From positions 6,364,001 through 6,428,000 of the forward strand of contig NC_056044.1 in assembly GCF_004379255.2 (NCBI RefSeq): a DNA stretch of 64,000 bases, in the 5' to 3' direction. Under the pieces are notes generated by a model. That model was not told the origin of the DNA, did not search any database, and saw nothing but the letters and a program-made list of their open reading frames with translations. The translations under genes and the position numbers were made by a program. Within the stretch, counting starts at the first letter, position 1. The number at the start of each line of letters is the position of its first letter. This DNA is from Salvia splendens. Lineage: Eukaryota > Streptophyta > Magnoliopsida > Lamiales > Lamiaceae. Below, in pieces: positions 35,520 through 45,368 of this stretch.

Positions 35520-35956
35520 TAGACATGCCCACGGTTCGTAAACTGACGGTTCCGGTTTCGAGAAATGTGGAACCGGAACCGAACAGTGAGGCTATCTCAC
35601 GGTTCCAGTTTCGGTTCGAAAACCGATGGTTCCGGTTCCGATTCCGAACCGCCGGTTTTCCGGTGGTTTTTTAATGGTTTTTCACGGTTCCGAACCGCCG
35701 GTTTCCGGTGGTTTTTTCGCGGTTCCGGCTAGATTTCACGGTTTTCCAACGGTTTTCACTGTTCCGGTTTGGAACAGTCCAGAACCGGCGGTTCCGGCAC
35801 GGTTTCGGTTCGTAAAATTTGGAACCGGAACCGGCCCGCGGTTCAAAATATGGCGGTTCCGGTTCAAGAAAAAAGTCACGGTTCCGGTTCGGAAACGGAA
35901 CCGGCGGTTACAGTTCCACGATTAACTACCGGAACCGAAAACCTTAGGCATCTCTA
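35520..35956. mobile_element. hAT-like MITE with GGTTCCGG interior
   Basis: Ends TAGACATGCCCACGGTTCG and (inward from the right) TAGAGATGCCTAAGGTTTT. Flanking octamers gacagagg (35512-35519) and gacggagg (35957-35964) agree at 7 of 8 positions. The interior is almost entirely ggttccgg / ccggaacc / aaccgccgg repeats. The long ORFs it produces are repeat artefacts. Confidence 0.8.
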
Positions 35957-35964
35957 GACGGAGG

Positions 35965-36213
35965 TGGCAGAAGTTTAAAATTTATATTTCGTGATTATAT
36001 GCGGAGTACTACAAATTAAATCTACAATAATAGCAATACACAGATCAATTTCTATTCTTTTCTCCGTCATCAATATTTAAATAAAATTTGACCCGCCAAT
36101 TTGGACAATGAAAAATTTTCCTTTCCCTCCCAATTCATCACTCCGTCAACTCTTGCAGCAGTCTCGCGGCAATTTCGCCCGCACAGCTGCACATAAATCC
36201 TCGCGATCATCGC
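35965..36213. other. Left flank of the Gypsy insertion
   Basis: Non-repetitive AT-rich DNA turning CG-richer at 36140-36213, interrupted by the Gypsy element at ATCGC (36209-36213). The sequence resumes at 43628. Confidence 0.5.
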
Positions 36214-36827
36214 TGATGAATCCGCGAATTTCTGATGTTTGTAAATGCTGGTAGAAGGTAAAGACTACGACACAAAGAATTTACGTGGTTCGATTTACTG
36301 AAGTAAATCTACGTCCACGGGAAGAAGGGAGGGCAAGATTGTATAGCTTGATCTGGGATTACAGCTTACAACACAGACTTGCTATATGATCTTTTATCTC
36401 TAGAGTTAGTAAATCCTGGTCTATCAGATCTAAGTTCTATTTATATATTGAACTGAGATCGTGGCTTGCATCACCACCCTAAGTCGTGGAGGTCATGGAG
36501 GTCATGAGATCCTGCATGGCCACTAACTAGGCAGTGGCTTACATCATCAGTAATTATGTCGTGGATGTCGTGGAGGTCATGAGAGCCTGCATGGGTCCAC
36601 CACTAGATAGATCGTGTAGTGGAGGTCGTGGCTCCCAGTTCGGTATTGCCGAGCAGCTTTTGCCGATGCTGAGACCGAACTGCTGAACTATTGCCGAGCA
36701 GCTTTGTAGAGCTTGATTGGTCGGCTTTTACCGAGCTATAGGCTGGGGCCGAACTCTTTGGTAACGCCGAACTGATACTCTTTCTTGGGCTTTAGGCTGA
36801 TGGGCTTGTTTAGTACATACTCCATCA
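36214..36827 (-). repeat. 3' LTR of the Gypsy element
   Basis: TGATGAATCCGCG...ACTCCATCA, 614 bp. It differs from the other LTR at two positions only (g/a in gtagaag(g/a)taaag; a/t in ttgta(t)(a/t)gcttg). Confidence 0.95.
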
Positions 36828-36929
36828 CTACCCCCCCCGAAAAGCGAAGTGAATTACTTCGGCATTCTGGATAAAGGTACGGGGTAAGTTGATGTTTGTC
36901 CTCGGTCTTATGAAGTGAACTCTTCTTTG

Positions 36930-37345
36930 ACCGGACTCGTCTTTGGTCTGATGAAATAAACATCTTTGACCGGACTCGTCTTTGGTCTGATGAAATAAAC
37001 ATCTTTGACCGGACTCGTCTTGTGTCCTAATTTGGCGAGTTTTATCGCTCGGATCGGACTTTCCGTTGTCCTAATTTGGGGATCGGACTTTCCCTTGTCC
37101 TAATTCGGCGAGTTTTATCGCGTGGATCGGACTTTCCCTTGTCCTAATTCAGGCAAGTTTTATCGCGAGAATCGGACTTTCGTTGCAGTTCGTTTCAGAC
37201 GAAGTGCTTGATTCTTAAGCTGAATTGCGGTCTTGTATCCTCTTTAGAAGCTTGGACTTCACAATCGTTGGCTTATTGCAGCTCGTTTCAGACGAACTGC
37301 TTGTTTAAGCTGAATTGTGGTCTTGTATCCTCTTTAGAAGCTTTG
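36930..37345 (-). repeat. Tandem repeats in the 3' spacer of the Gypsy element
   Basis: Three repeat types follow each other. About 38-bp copies carry gaccggactcgtctttggtc (36938, 36976, 37014). About 50-bp copies carry gagttttatcgc and atcggactttcc (37037-37180). About 83-bp copies carry agctgaattg and cttgtatcctctttagaag (37215-37355). The block is non-coding; such spacers between integrase and 3' LTR are common in the Tat/Ogre group. Confidence 0.75.
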
Positions 37346-37553
37346 ACTCACAATCGTTAGCTTATATATGTTCTAAAAAGGGGATCAGCCTTCGAAGAAC
37401 AAGATACCTCAGCAACATTTGTAAGAGACGACACGCACATAGACAGACAAAACGCACATAGACAAAACGCACATAGACAAAAAGACCAAGCAAACCAAAG
37501 AAAGCACATTGACCGAACAGGACTCAAGACTGACTGACTGACCGGACTGTCTC

Positions 37554-40500
37554 TTACAAATGGAACTTTTTGAGGTTGGAAACGTGCCATGTTCGGGGTA
37601 CCTGTTCTCCTGACATGTGAGCCAATTTGTAAGACCCTTTGCCGAGGACTTCTGATACCCGATACGGACCTTCCCATGTGGGTTCGAGTTTGCCCAGCTT
37701 TTCTGCTCGGCTTACTTCGTTGTTTCTCAAGACGAGATCTCCCACTTGAAATTGCAGCTTTTTCACCCTTTGGTTATAATACCGGGCTACTTGCTCCTTG
37801 TACTTGGCTGCTTTTATGCATGCCAATTCTCTTCTTTCTTCGGCAAGATCTAGCTCGGCTCTCAGTCCGTCGTCATTCATTTCTGCTGAGAAATTTAGAG
37901 TTCGGGGACTGGGTATGCCGATCTCCACCGGAATCACGGCTTCAGTGCCGTACACAAGACTGTACGGAGTTTCACCGTTGGAGGTTGTGGGTGTAGTTCG
38001 GTAGGACCATAGGACTTGAGGGAGATTTTCTACCCATTGTCCTTTGGCTTGTTCTAACCGAGCTTTTAATCCTTTCACCAGGATACGATTTGCTACCTCC
38101 GTTTGTCCGTTTGCTTGTGGATGAGAGACCGAAGTGAACCGCTGTTGAATATTCAGCTCTTGGCACCAATTCTTGAACGTCTTGTAGGTGAATTGAGTCC
38201 CGTTATCCGAGATGAGGATGTGGGGTATGCCAAATCGGCACACTATGTTCTTCCAGACGAAATCCAATGCCTTCGAGCTCGTTATCGTAGCTAATGGTTC
38301 AGCTTCCACCCACTTCGTAAAGTAGTCCACGGCAACGATTAGGAATTTTATTTGCCGAGGAGCTTGTGGTAGTGGTCCTACTATGTCTATACCCCATTGC
38401 ATAAAAGGCCAAGGGCTTTGCATAGTGGATAAATCGGTCTGCGGCATCCTTGGGATATTTGCATGGACTTGGCACTTCGGGCATGTCTTGACGAGCTGCA
38501 CTGCTTCTTGTACCAAGGTTGGCCAATAATATCCCCATCTTAGAACTTTTTTAGCTAAAGCTCTAGCTCCGATGTGGCTGCCGCACGATCCTTCATGAAC
38601 TTCTCTGAGGATGTAGTCCGTCTCTTCTGGCCCTATACATCGTAATAACGGCTGAAGGTAGGACTTTCTGTATAAGACTCCTCCATGAAGTTCGTACCGA
38701 AGTGCTCGGCATGTGATTTTCCGAGCTTCTCTCTTATCCTCGGGCAGTTGTCCTTGATCTAGATACTGTAAGATCGGCGTCATCCAGTTCGGCGAGCTGG
38801 TTACTGAATGTACCTCAGCTTCATCAATGCTTCGATGCATCAATTCCTCCACCTTTGAGCTTGGACATGCGGCTAACTTACTTAAAGTATCTGCTCGGCT
38901 ATTTTCTGCTCTGGGAATGCGGATTATCCGAAAATAGGAGAAACTTCGGCTGATGCTTTGCGCTTTGTCCAAATACTTCTTCATTCTCTCGTCACGAGCT
39001 TCACTTGTACCCAACATGTGATTTACTATGACTTGTGAATCACAATGGACTTTGAGAGATTTGACGAGCAGACTTTGCGCTAACTGGAGTCCGGCAAGGA
39101 GGGCTTCGTATTCGGCTTCGTTATTAGTGGTTGGGAATGAGAACCGAAGTGAATAGGTTACCTCGTGTCCATCGGGAGCGATAAGCAGAATACCAGCTCC
39201 ACTTCCCGTTTTATTCGAAGCTCCATCTACGAATCCGCTCCAGCAGTCCGGCGGCTCTTCTTCGGATTCCAAGGGCTGTGCTAGTTCGGCATTGGCAGAA
39301 TTTTTCTGTTCGGCAATGACAGGGATTGCTTGATCGAACTTGGCCTCTGCAAGAAAATCTGCCAAGGCTTGTCCCTTGATGGCTTTCCGAGGTAGGTACT
39401 CGATTGAGTGTTCTCCCAGCTCTATGGCCCATTTGGCGATTCTGCCTGATGCTTCTGGCTTGGTCAAAACTTGCCGAAGAGGCAGATCGGTTAAGACGCA
39501 TACCTTGTGAGCATAGAAGTATGGCCGCAGTCTCCTTGCTGCATTTACTAACGCCAGGGCAATTTTTTCCAGAGGTTGATATCTTGTTTCTGGACCTCTT
39601 AATGCTCGGCTTGTAAAGTAGATGGGAAACTGCTTTAGGCCTTCTTCTCGTACAAGCACCGCGCTAATGGTTTGATCGGATGCCGCTAAGTATAAGAAAA
39701 TCACTTCGGCATCTGTTGGAGCAGAGAGAATTGGAAGCTCGGCTAAATAACTTTTGAGCTCGTCAAAAGCCTTTTTCTGCTCGGCTCCCCACTCAAACTT
39801 TGGTGCCTTTTTTAACACTTTGAAGAATGGCAGTTGCTTTTCGGCTGCTTGGGAAAGGAATCTATTCAATGCGGCTAGACATCCAGTTAGTCTTTGCACA
39901 TCATGTATGGACTTCGGCATCGCCATGTTCTGAATAACCTGAACTTTTGAGGGATTTGCCTTGAGTCCGTCCTTTGAAACCCAACAACCCAGAAATTTTC
40001 CCGAATCTACCAAAAAGGTACATTTTTGGGGGTTGAGTTTGAGGTTGGCTTTTCGGAGCACGTCGAGAGTGGATTTGAGGTTGTCTTCGTACTCCGAAGT
40101 GCTTTTGCTTTTGACAACTATGTCGTCGACATACACTTCAACCTGTTTTCCGATTAGGTGCCGAAAAAGCTTGTCTACCATCCTTTGATAAGTGGCTCCG
40201 GCATTCTTTAAACCGAATGGCATCTTTTTATAAGCGAAAATGCCGAAATCGGTAATGAAAGCTGTTTTCGGAGCGTCACTCTCATCCATCAACACTTGGT
40301 GATATCCTTTGTATAAATCAAGAAAACAGAAAATTTCGAAGCCGATCAAAGCTTCTACTTTTTTATCTATATTCGGAAGGGGATAGCAATCTTTAGGACA
40401 GTGCTTGTTTAGATCGGTAAAATCTATGCACATCCGCCATCCTCCTCCTTTTTTCTTGATCATCACAGGATTGGCCACCCAAGAAGGATATTTCACCTCG

Positions 40501-40817
40501 AATAGTACATCCGCTTTTAGTAATTGGCGGACTTCGTCATGGATGACTTGGCTTCTTTCTGCCGCAAAGAGTCTTTGCTTCTGTTTTACTGGCCGGATTG
40601 AAGGATCAATATTTAACCGATGAGTGATTACCTCGGGGGGCACTCCGGTCATGTCCAACGAAGACCATGCAAAGACATCTTTGTACTCCTTGAGGAGCTG
40701 AATGGTCTTTTCCCGGAGTAGAGGCGTTCCTGTGAAGCCGATCTTGACCGTTCTGGATGGATCATCTTCGTATAACTGAACGGTCATTGAGTTCGGCTCT
40801 GAAGTGACTTCGGTCAT
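37554..40817 (-). CDS. Gypsy pol: RT, RNase H, second RNase H-like domain, integrase
   Basis: 1087 residues from the first Met, without interruption. RT domain at about residues 60-290 with FCFLDLYKGYHQV and the catalytic YVDD at about 229. RNase H of the RT follows (AASDQTISAVL). A second RNase H-like domain starts at about 525 (GFVDGASNKTGSGAGILL, NNEAEYEALLAGL, HCDSQVIVNHM). The integrase has an HHCC-type region (HIGARALAKKV, CPKCQ) and a core around WGIDIVGPLP, VDYFTKWVEAEPL and DNGTQF. The C-terminus ends VSNLKKFHL with no chromodomain. The reading frame is the same as gag-protease upstream and separated from it only by one TAG (40851-40853) and 11 codons, so expression by readthrough is likely. 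Confidence 0.93.
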   Translation of the reverse strand: MTEVTSEPNSMTVQLYEDDPSRTVKIGFTGTPLLREKTIQLLKEYKDVFAWSSLDMTGVPPEVITHRLNIDPSIRPVKQKQRLFAAERSQVIHDEVRQLLKADVLFEVKYPSWVANPVMIKKKGGGWRMCIDFTDLNKHCPKDCYPLPNIDKKVEALIGFEIFCFLDLYKGYHQVLMDESDAPKTAFITDFGIFAYKKMPFGLKNAGATYQRMVDKLFRHLIGKQVEVYVDDIVVKSKSTSEYEDNLKSTLDVLRKANLKLNPQKCTFLVDSGKFLGCWVSKDGLKANPSKVQVIQNMAMPKSIHDVQRLTGCLAALNRFLSQAAEKQLPFFKVLKKAPKFEWGAEQKKAFDELKSYLAELPILSAPTDAEVIFLYLAASDQTISAVLVREEGLKQFPIYFTSRALRGPETRYQPLEKIALALVNAARRLRPYFYAHKVCVLTDLPLRQVLTKPEASGRIAKWAIELGEHSIEYLPRKAIKGQALADFLAEAKFDQAIPVIAEQKNSANAELAQPLESEEEPPDCWSGFVDGASNKTGSGAGILLIAPDGHEVTYSLRFSFPTTNNEAEYEALLAGLQLAQSLLVKSLKVHCDSQVIVNHMLGTSEARDERMKKYLDKAQSISRSFSYFRIIRIPRAENSRADTLSKLAACPSSKVEELMHRSIDEAEVHSVTSSPNWMTPILQYLDQGQLPEDKREARKITCRALRYELHGGVLYRKSYLQPLLRCIGPEETDYILREVHEGSCGSHIGARALAKKVLRWGYYWPTLVQEAVQLVKTCPKCQVHANIPRMPQTDLSTMQSPWPFMQWGIDIVGPLPQAPRQIKFLIVAVDYFTKWVEAEPLATITSSKALDFVWKNIVCRFGIPHILISDNGTQFTYKTFKNWCQELNIQQRFTSVSHPQANGQTEVANRILVKGLKARLEQAKGQWVENLPQVLWSYRTTPTTSNGETPYSLVYGTEAVIPVEIGIPSPRTLNFSAEMNDDGLRAELDLAEERRELACIKAAKYKEQVARYYNQRVKKLQFQVGDLVLRNNEVSRAEKLGKLEPTWEGPYRVSEVLGKGSYKLAHMSGEQVPRTWHVSNLKKFHL

Positions 40818-40841
40818 CTCGCTTGCCTCTGACTCCGGTGG

Positions 40842-40853
40842 CTGTGATTGCTA
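40842..40853 (-). promoter_or_regulatory. Candidate stop-codon readthrough signal between protease and RT
   Basis: On the minus strand the gag-protease ORF stops at TAG (40853-40851), followed directly by CAA TCA CAG. TAG-CAA-TCA fits the tobamovirus-type readthrough consensus TAG CAR YYA. The frame continues without further stop into the 1087-residue pol. The element is otherwise intact, which argues against a chance mutation. Confidence 0.65.
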
Positions 40854-42932
40854 TGCTTGATGGTGCCGAACTGATTGCTCGGCACTTTTAAGCGCAATCT
40901 GCAGACATTCTTTTGCTCTCTTTTGATCACCTCGGATGACCGCTATCCCACCTTTAGTGGGGATCTTGATGGTGAGGTGATAAGTAGAGCAAACGGCCCG
41001 AACTGTGTTGAGCCAGTCTCTCCCCAGGATGATGTTGTACGGGGACCGAGCTTTCACCACAAAGAACTCGATCATCGTATTGGAGCTTGTAGGCGCTTTT
41101 CCCACCGTGATCGGAAGGCTGATAATACCTTCAGGGCGGGTGTCCTCCTGGGCGAAGCTCTTCAGGGGAAGTGGAGCCGGACTGAGCCGAGCTGGATCCA
41201 CTTCCATTTTATCGAAACATTCTTTAAAAAGAACGCTGACTGACGCTCCTGTATCCACAAATACTCTGTGGATCAGTTTGTTTGCCACTCCGGCTTGAAT
41301 GACAATAGCGTCTTGGTGAGGAGAGATGGTTGGGACGGGATCGGCATCTGAAAATGTAATCACTTCGTCTTTCTTCAGCCTTTTATGTGTCGGCTCCTTT
41401 TGATTGGAACCTCTGCGTTCTGCTTTTAGGGACGACTTAGTCTTCCCGGCAGGGAGAGCATCAATAGTCTGGATTACTCCATCATATTGCGGCTCGTCGT
41501 CGTCTTCGGGATCTTCATGCCTTTTCGGATCCTGAGGATTGCAGTTCGCACCTCTCTGCTTTTTGTTCTTTTTCGGCTGCTTGCTTTGGTATTTTTTTAA
41601 CGTTCCTGTTTTCACAAGAACATCAATACCTGCAGCCAAATTTCGGCACTCCTCGGTATCGTGACCGTGGGCTTGATGGAAGGAGCAATATTGATCCTGA
41701 GGTCGCCGCGCGGCTGATTTCGTCATCCGCTTTGGTTTTTCGAACATATCGGAATGTAGTTCGAAAATTTCCGTTCTTGACTTGTTTAATGGTACGAACT
41801 GAGCGGGCGGCTTCTCAGGATTGAGACGTGGCCCCAATCTGCCTTGTACCGGTGCCCTTTGAATTCTTTCAAAAGGAGTTCGGCGAGGAAGCACCTGGCT
41901 GCTTTGATCGGGCCTCTTTTTCTCTTCTCGGGATGAGCTGTCTAAAGACCGTTTTCGACGGTCTGCCTCATCCGCACGGGAAAACTGGTCCGCAATGTCC
42001 CACATTTCTTGAGCTGTTTGCGGACCGCACTCCACGAGCTTTCTGTAGAGAGCTCCGGGCAGGATTCCATTTTGGAATGCCGAAATGACAAGTAGATCAT
42101 TGAGATTATCCACTTGTAGGCATTCCTTATGGAATCTCGTCAGGAAGTCGCTGATCTTTTCGTCGCGACCTTGACGTATAGAAAGCAGCTGAGCCGAAGT
42201 AATTCGGGCTTCCGCTTTCTGAAAGAACCTCCTATGGAAAGCATCCATTAGATCTCGGTAGGATCTAATGCTGCCTTGAGGAAGGCTGTCGAACCACCTT
42301 CTGGCGTTCCCGATGAGCAGCTCGGGGAACAGCTTGCACATATGGACCTCATTGAGACCCTGGTTCGCCATATTATATTGATAGCATCCCAAGAAGTCAT
42401 GAGGATCCACTAGCCCGTCATAAGTCATTGACGGTGTCCGGTAGTTCCGCGGCAAAGGAGTTCGGGTGATATCGTCCGAGAACGGAGTCTTTAATGCTCC
42501 GTACATGGCGAACCCGACATCTCTTCGGTACGGAGGAGATGGAGTTCTCCTGTGGTTCCGGTACCGAGGAGGAACAGGAACATGTCGGGGTTGAGGATTC
42601 TTTCTCCTGGAAGACACGTCACTACTGCGGTAGTGACTTTCATGTCTGGATGAGGAGGGAGAATCCGCCGTTGTCTTCTCCGGCTGTTGGCTCTTCTGCA
42701 GGAAGGTTAAGAACTCCTCCTGCTTCTCGGCCAAGAACAGCTTGACAGCTTCATTTAAATCGGGCTGCTGGGAAGACTCGGTGCGATCTCTCCTGGAGTG
42801 GCTTGTTCCTTCTTCGTGAGAACTGGAGACAGATTTCTCACGAGGCTGCTTTCCAGGCCTATGGGCTGCTGGATTAGCTTCCTCATGGTTATCACGGACG
42901 GAGGCACGGGTGTTATGTGATCTGGTATGCAT
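40851..42932 (-). CDS. Gypsy gag-protease
   Basis: 693 residues from ATG 42932 (MHTRSHNTRASVRD); the open frame extends upstream only to a GTG inside the PBS. The N-terminal third is low-complexity, Ser/Arg/Glu-rich. The retrotransposon gag domain contains LLIGNARRWFDSLPQGSI, DAFHRRFFQKAEARIT and FHKECLQVDNLNDL. A CxxH...GH...C knuckle follows (YCSFHQAHGHDTEEC). The aspartic protease starts at about residue 557 (VFVDTGASVSVLF) with IILGRDWLN downstream. It forms the particle core and processes the polyprotein. It ends at TAG 40851, in frame with pol. Confidence 0.92.
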   Translation of the reverse strand: MHTRSHNTRASVRDNHEEANPAAHRPGKQPREKSVSSSHEEGTSHSRRDRTESSQQPDLNEAVKLFLAEKQEEFLTFLQKSQQPEKTTADSPSSSRHESHYRSSDVSSRRKNPQPRHVPVPPRYRNHRRTPSPPYRRDVGFAMYGALKTPFSDDITRTPLPRNYRTPSMTYDGLVDPHDFLGCYQYNMANQGLNEVHMCKLFPELLIGNARRWFDSLPQGSIRSYRDLMDAFHRRFFQKAEARITSAQLLSIRQGRDEKISDFLTRFHKECLQVDNLNDLLVISAFQNGILPGALYRKLVECGPQTAQEMWDIADQFSRADEADRRKRSLDSSSREEKKRPDQSSQVLPRRTPFERIQRAPVQGRLGPRLNPEKPPAQFVPLNKSRTEIFELHSDMFEKPKRMTKSAARRPQDQYCSFHQAHGHDTEECRNLAAGIDVLVKTGTLKKYQSKQPKKNKKQRGANCNPQDPKRHEDPEDDDEPQYDGVIQTIDALPAGKTKSSLKAERRGSNQKEPTHKRLKKDEVITFSDADPVPTISPHQDAIVIQAGVANKLIHRVFVDTGASVSVLFKECFDKMEVDPARLSPAPLPLKSFAQEDTRPEGIISLPITVGKAPTSSNTMIEFFVVKARSPYNIILGRDWLNTVRAVCSTYHLTIKIPTKGGIAVIRGDQKRAKECLQIALKSAEQSVRHHQA

Positions 42933-43000
42933 TTTTTTTTTAGTGGTGGAAAAAGGATCAAAAATTCGCTTTATCACAGATTTGGTTCTCTGGTTTCCCA

Positions 43001-43012
43001 CAGACGGCGCCA
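43001..43012 (-). other. Primer-binding site of the Gypsy element
   Basis: TGGCGCCGTCTG on the minus strand, one base inside the 5' LTR. TGGCGCC is the common start of plant Gypsy primer-binding sites; I do not assign the tRNA. Confidence 0.75.
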
Positions 43013-43013
43013 G

Positions 43014-43627
43014 TGATGAATCCGCGAATTTCTGATGTTTGTAAATGCTGGTAGAAGATAAAGACTACGACACAAAGAATTTACGTGGTTCGATTTACTG
43101 AAGTAAATCTACGTCCACGGGAAGAAGGGAGGGCAAGATTGTATTGCTTGATCTGGGATTACAGCTTACAACACAGACTTGCTATATGATCTTTTATCTC
43201 TAGAGTTAGTAAATCCTGGTCTATCAGATCTAAGTTCTATTTATATATTGAACTGAGATCGTGGCTTGCATCACCACCCTAAGTCGTGGAGGTCATGGAG
43301 GTCATGAGATCCTGCATGGCCACTAACTAGGCAGTGGCTTACATCATCAGTAATTATGTCGTGGATGTCGTGGAGGTCATGAGAGCCTGCATGGGTCCAC
43401 CACTAGATAGATCGTGTAGTGGAGGTCGTGGCTCCCAGTTCGGTATTGCCGAGCAGCTTTTGCCGATGCTGAGACCGAACTGCTGAACTATTGCCGAGCA
43501 GCTTTGTAGAGCTTGATTGGTCGGCTTTTACCGAGCTATAGGCTGGGGCCGAACTCTTTGGTAACGCCGAACTGATACTCTTTCTTGGGCTTTAGGCTGA
43601 TGGGCTTGTTTAGTACATACTCCATCA
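43014..43627 (-). repeat. 5' LTR of the Gypsy element
   Basis: 614 bp, ends TGATGAATCC...CTCCATCA, flanked on the right by ATCGC. A tatttatatattg TATA-like motif occurs at about 43239, and multiple tgccgagcagct/gtcgtggaggtc short repeats occur inside. Confidence 0.95.
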
Positions 43628-43901
43628 ATCGCCACCGCCAAATCCCTCCCCCATGTTACAATCCATCCACCCCCTCTCTGTCTCATCGGAAATTCTCCCT
43701 CCACCACTGATTCCCCACCCCGAAATAACCTCAATACCACGTCAAATCAAACAGAAACATGATACAAGACCACCAAAGCAAACATCTTTCGTTAGTTGGT
43801 AACACAAAGACCTAGAACCTAATTAATCTCGAGAAGAATTGGTAGCTCAACATCTTTAGTTGCCTCCTTTATCTCTGACAAAGTATATAACCAGCTCTAT
43901 T
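43628..43901. other. Right flank of the Gypsy insertion
   Basis: Continuation of the pre-insertion sequence (atcgccaccgccaaatccc). An open minus frame here is not recognisable as a known protein. Confidence 0.4.
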
Positions 43902-44027
43902 CAGTGGCAGATGCAGAAAAAAATCTTAGCAAGGGCTTAACTATACATGTGAAAAAATTATATTTTCCATGATCCACTTAAGATGACTTGTTATCTTTTT
44001 GGGTTACGTTTCCTTGATTAGAAACAA

Positions 44028-44335
44028 CTCCGTCCCACCATATGTGTCACGTTTATTTTGGGCACAAATTTTAGGTAGTGGTCTTTAGTGATTAAACTAA
44101 AAGTGAATAAGAGAAAGAGTACGAGAGATGATAAAGTAAGAGAGATATAGAGTGTTGTTTTTTTGCCATAAATGAAAATATCTTTCTTAGAGTGGGACAA
44201 CCCAATAAGGAATACATCCACTTACAGTGGGACAGAGTGTGTGTTTTTTTTCTTTTTTTACTTAGCCTCCAAAAACACCACATAAAATTTCATGTCTAAA
44301 AGAAAATTCCGCTTTAAACCTAACGGAGGGAGTGT
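44028..44335. mobile_element. Decayed Stowaway-like MITEs (composite)
   Basis: actccgtcccaccatatg at the left, gtgggacagagtg in the middle (about 44229) and acggagggagtg at the right are Stowaway-type termini. Probably one element with a second fragment abutting it. Confidence 0.5.
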
Positions 44336-44469
44336 ATCAGGAGTAAAAAAAATCACAAATACGACAACTATAAAAATACATCAACTAGTTCAACGCATAC
44401 CAAATGAAAAATTAACCAAGCATAAAAAAAATTAACCCCAACATTTTTAAAGTCAAGAAAAATAATGTA

Positions 44470-44669
44470 CTCCCTCCATCCCATAGTAGATGGCATAGTT
44501 GAAGAATGACACAAGATTTTAGGAGATGTTGTTTTGTGTGTAGATGGAGAGAAAAAATAGTATATTTATATTAATGTGAGAGAGAACTTTTTCTAAAAAA
44601 GAAAATGTGACAACTTTTATGGGACAAACTAAAAAGGAAAGTGTGGCATCTACTATGGAACGGAGGGAG
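44470..44669. mobile_element. Stowaway MITE (200 bp)
   Basis: Ends CTCCCTCCATCCCATAGTAG and CTACTATGGAACGGAGGGAG, flanked by TA both sides. Nested inside the 43902-45357 element. Confidence 0.9.
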
Positions 44670-45368
44670 TACTTTTTAATAAATCACACAACTTTATATG
44701 AATTATACCAGTATTACACATCCAATGCATAGTTTTTTTTATATTTTATTCTCAAATTTTCATAATGAAGTAAATATAAAGAATTATCATAAAAAATAAA
44801 TATTTATATAATTGAATTAAAAAATAGAGAAGAAAAAGCTGAACTTAAAAATTAAAATCGCCCCATGATAAATTTTACTGATTATGTGGGAATAAATTGA
44901 AGCCACTAAATTTACTAACTATTTGGTCTTCCTAAATTATTTTCTTCTTTTCAATTAATATTACTATTTTTTAATATTAAATTATAATTTTTTAGTGATT
45001 AACTACTACTCCAATAAAATAGGTAATGTATTTTTTAAGAAGTGAAATTATATTGGTAAAGTCAAAAGACGTAAAAGGCACAACATCTTAATATAATGTC
45101 ATCTTCTTCCTTCAACCTTCACACATTGGTCGGCCATATTTCTCATTATTTTCTTTTGTAAATTTCGATTTCCAGGTTCAATTTCAGCCCTTTCGACCAT
45201 TAAACTTTTGTTGATTTAGTCTTCAAAGACACTATCTAGGCAAGGGCTGAAGCTTGCTTTAGAAATTTAAAAAAAAATTGAAGTAGAAAAAAGGAAGAAA
45301 CTTTTTTCTGTTGCATGTGCTTAAGCTCTCCCTTCCCTCTTACTGTGTCCGCCACTGGTTCTATTGCT

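Larger units (their letters stand above)
36214..43627 (-). mobile_element. Young Ty3/Gypsy (Tat-like) LTR retrotransposon, both ORFs intact
   Basis: LTRs 36214-36827 and 43014-43627 (both 614 bp) are flanked by ATCGC (36209-36213 and 43628-43632). Minus orientation. Order: PBS, gag-protease ORF, one in-frame stop, RT-RNase H-integrase ORF, a 0.7-kb repeat-rich spacer, purine tract (gggggggg at 36831-36838), 3' LTR. RT before integrase shows Gypsy. The absence of a chromodomain and a second RNase-H-like domain between RT and integrase point to the Tat lineage (inference). Confidence 0.95.
43902..45357. mobile_element. hAT-like non-autonomous element (CAGTGGCAGA type), 1.46 kb
   Basis: Left end CAGTGGCAGATGCAG, right end (inward) CAGTGGCGGACACAG. 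Flanking octamers gctctatt (43894-43901) and gttctatt (45358-45365) differ at one position. The interior is AT-rich and itself invaded by Stowaway-type MITEs. The termini match the element at 15320-16034. No transposase. Confidence 0.7.

Noticed and set aside
42494..42745. Plus-strand frames across the Gypsy gag and pol
   Set aside because: Antisense shadows of the intact Gypsy ORFs; no motif of their own.
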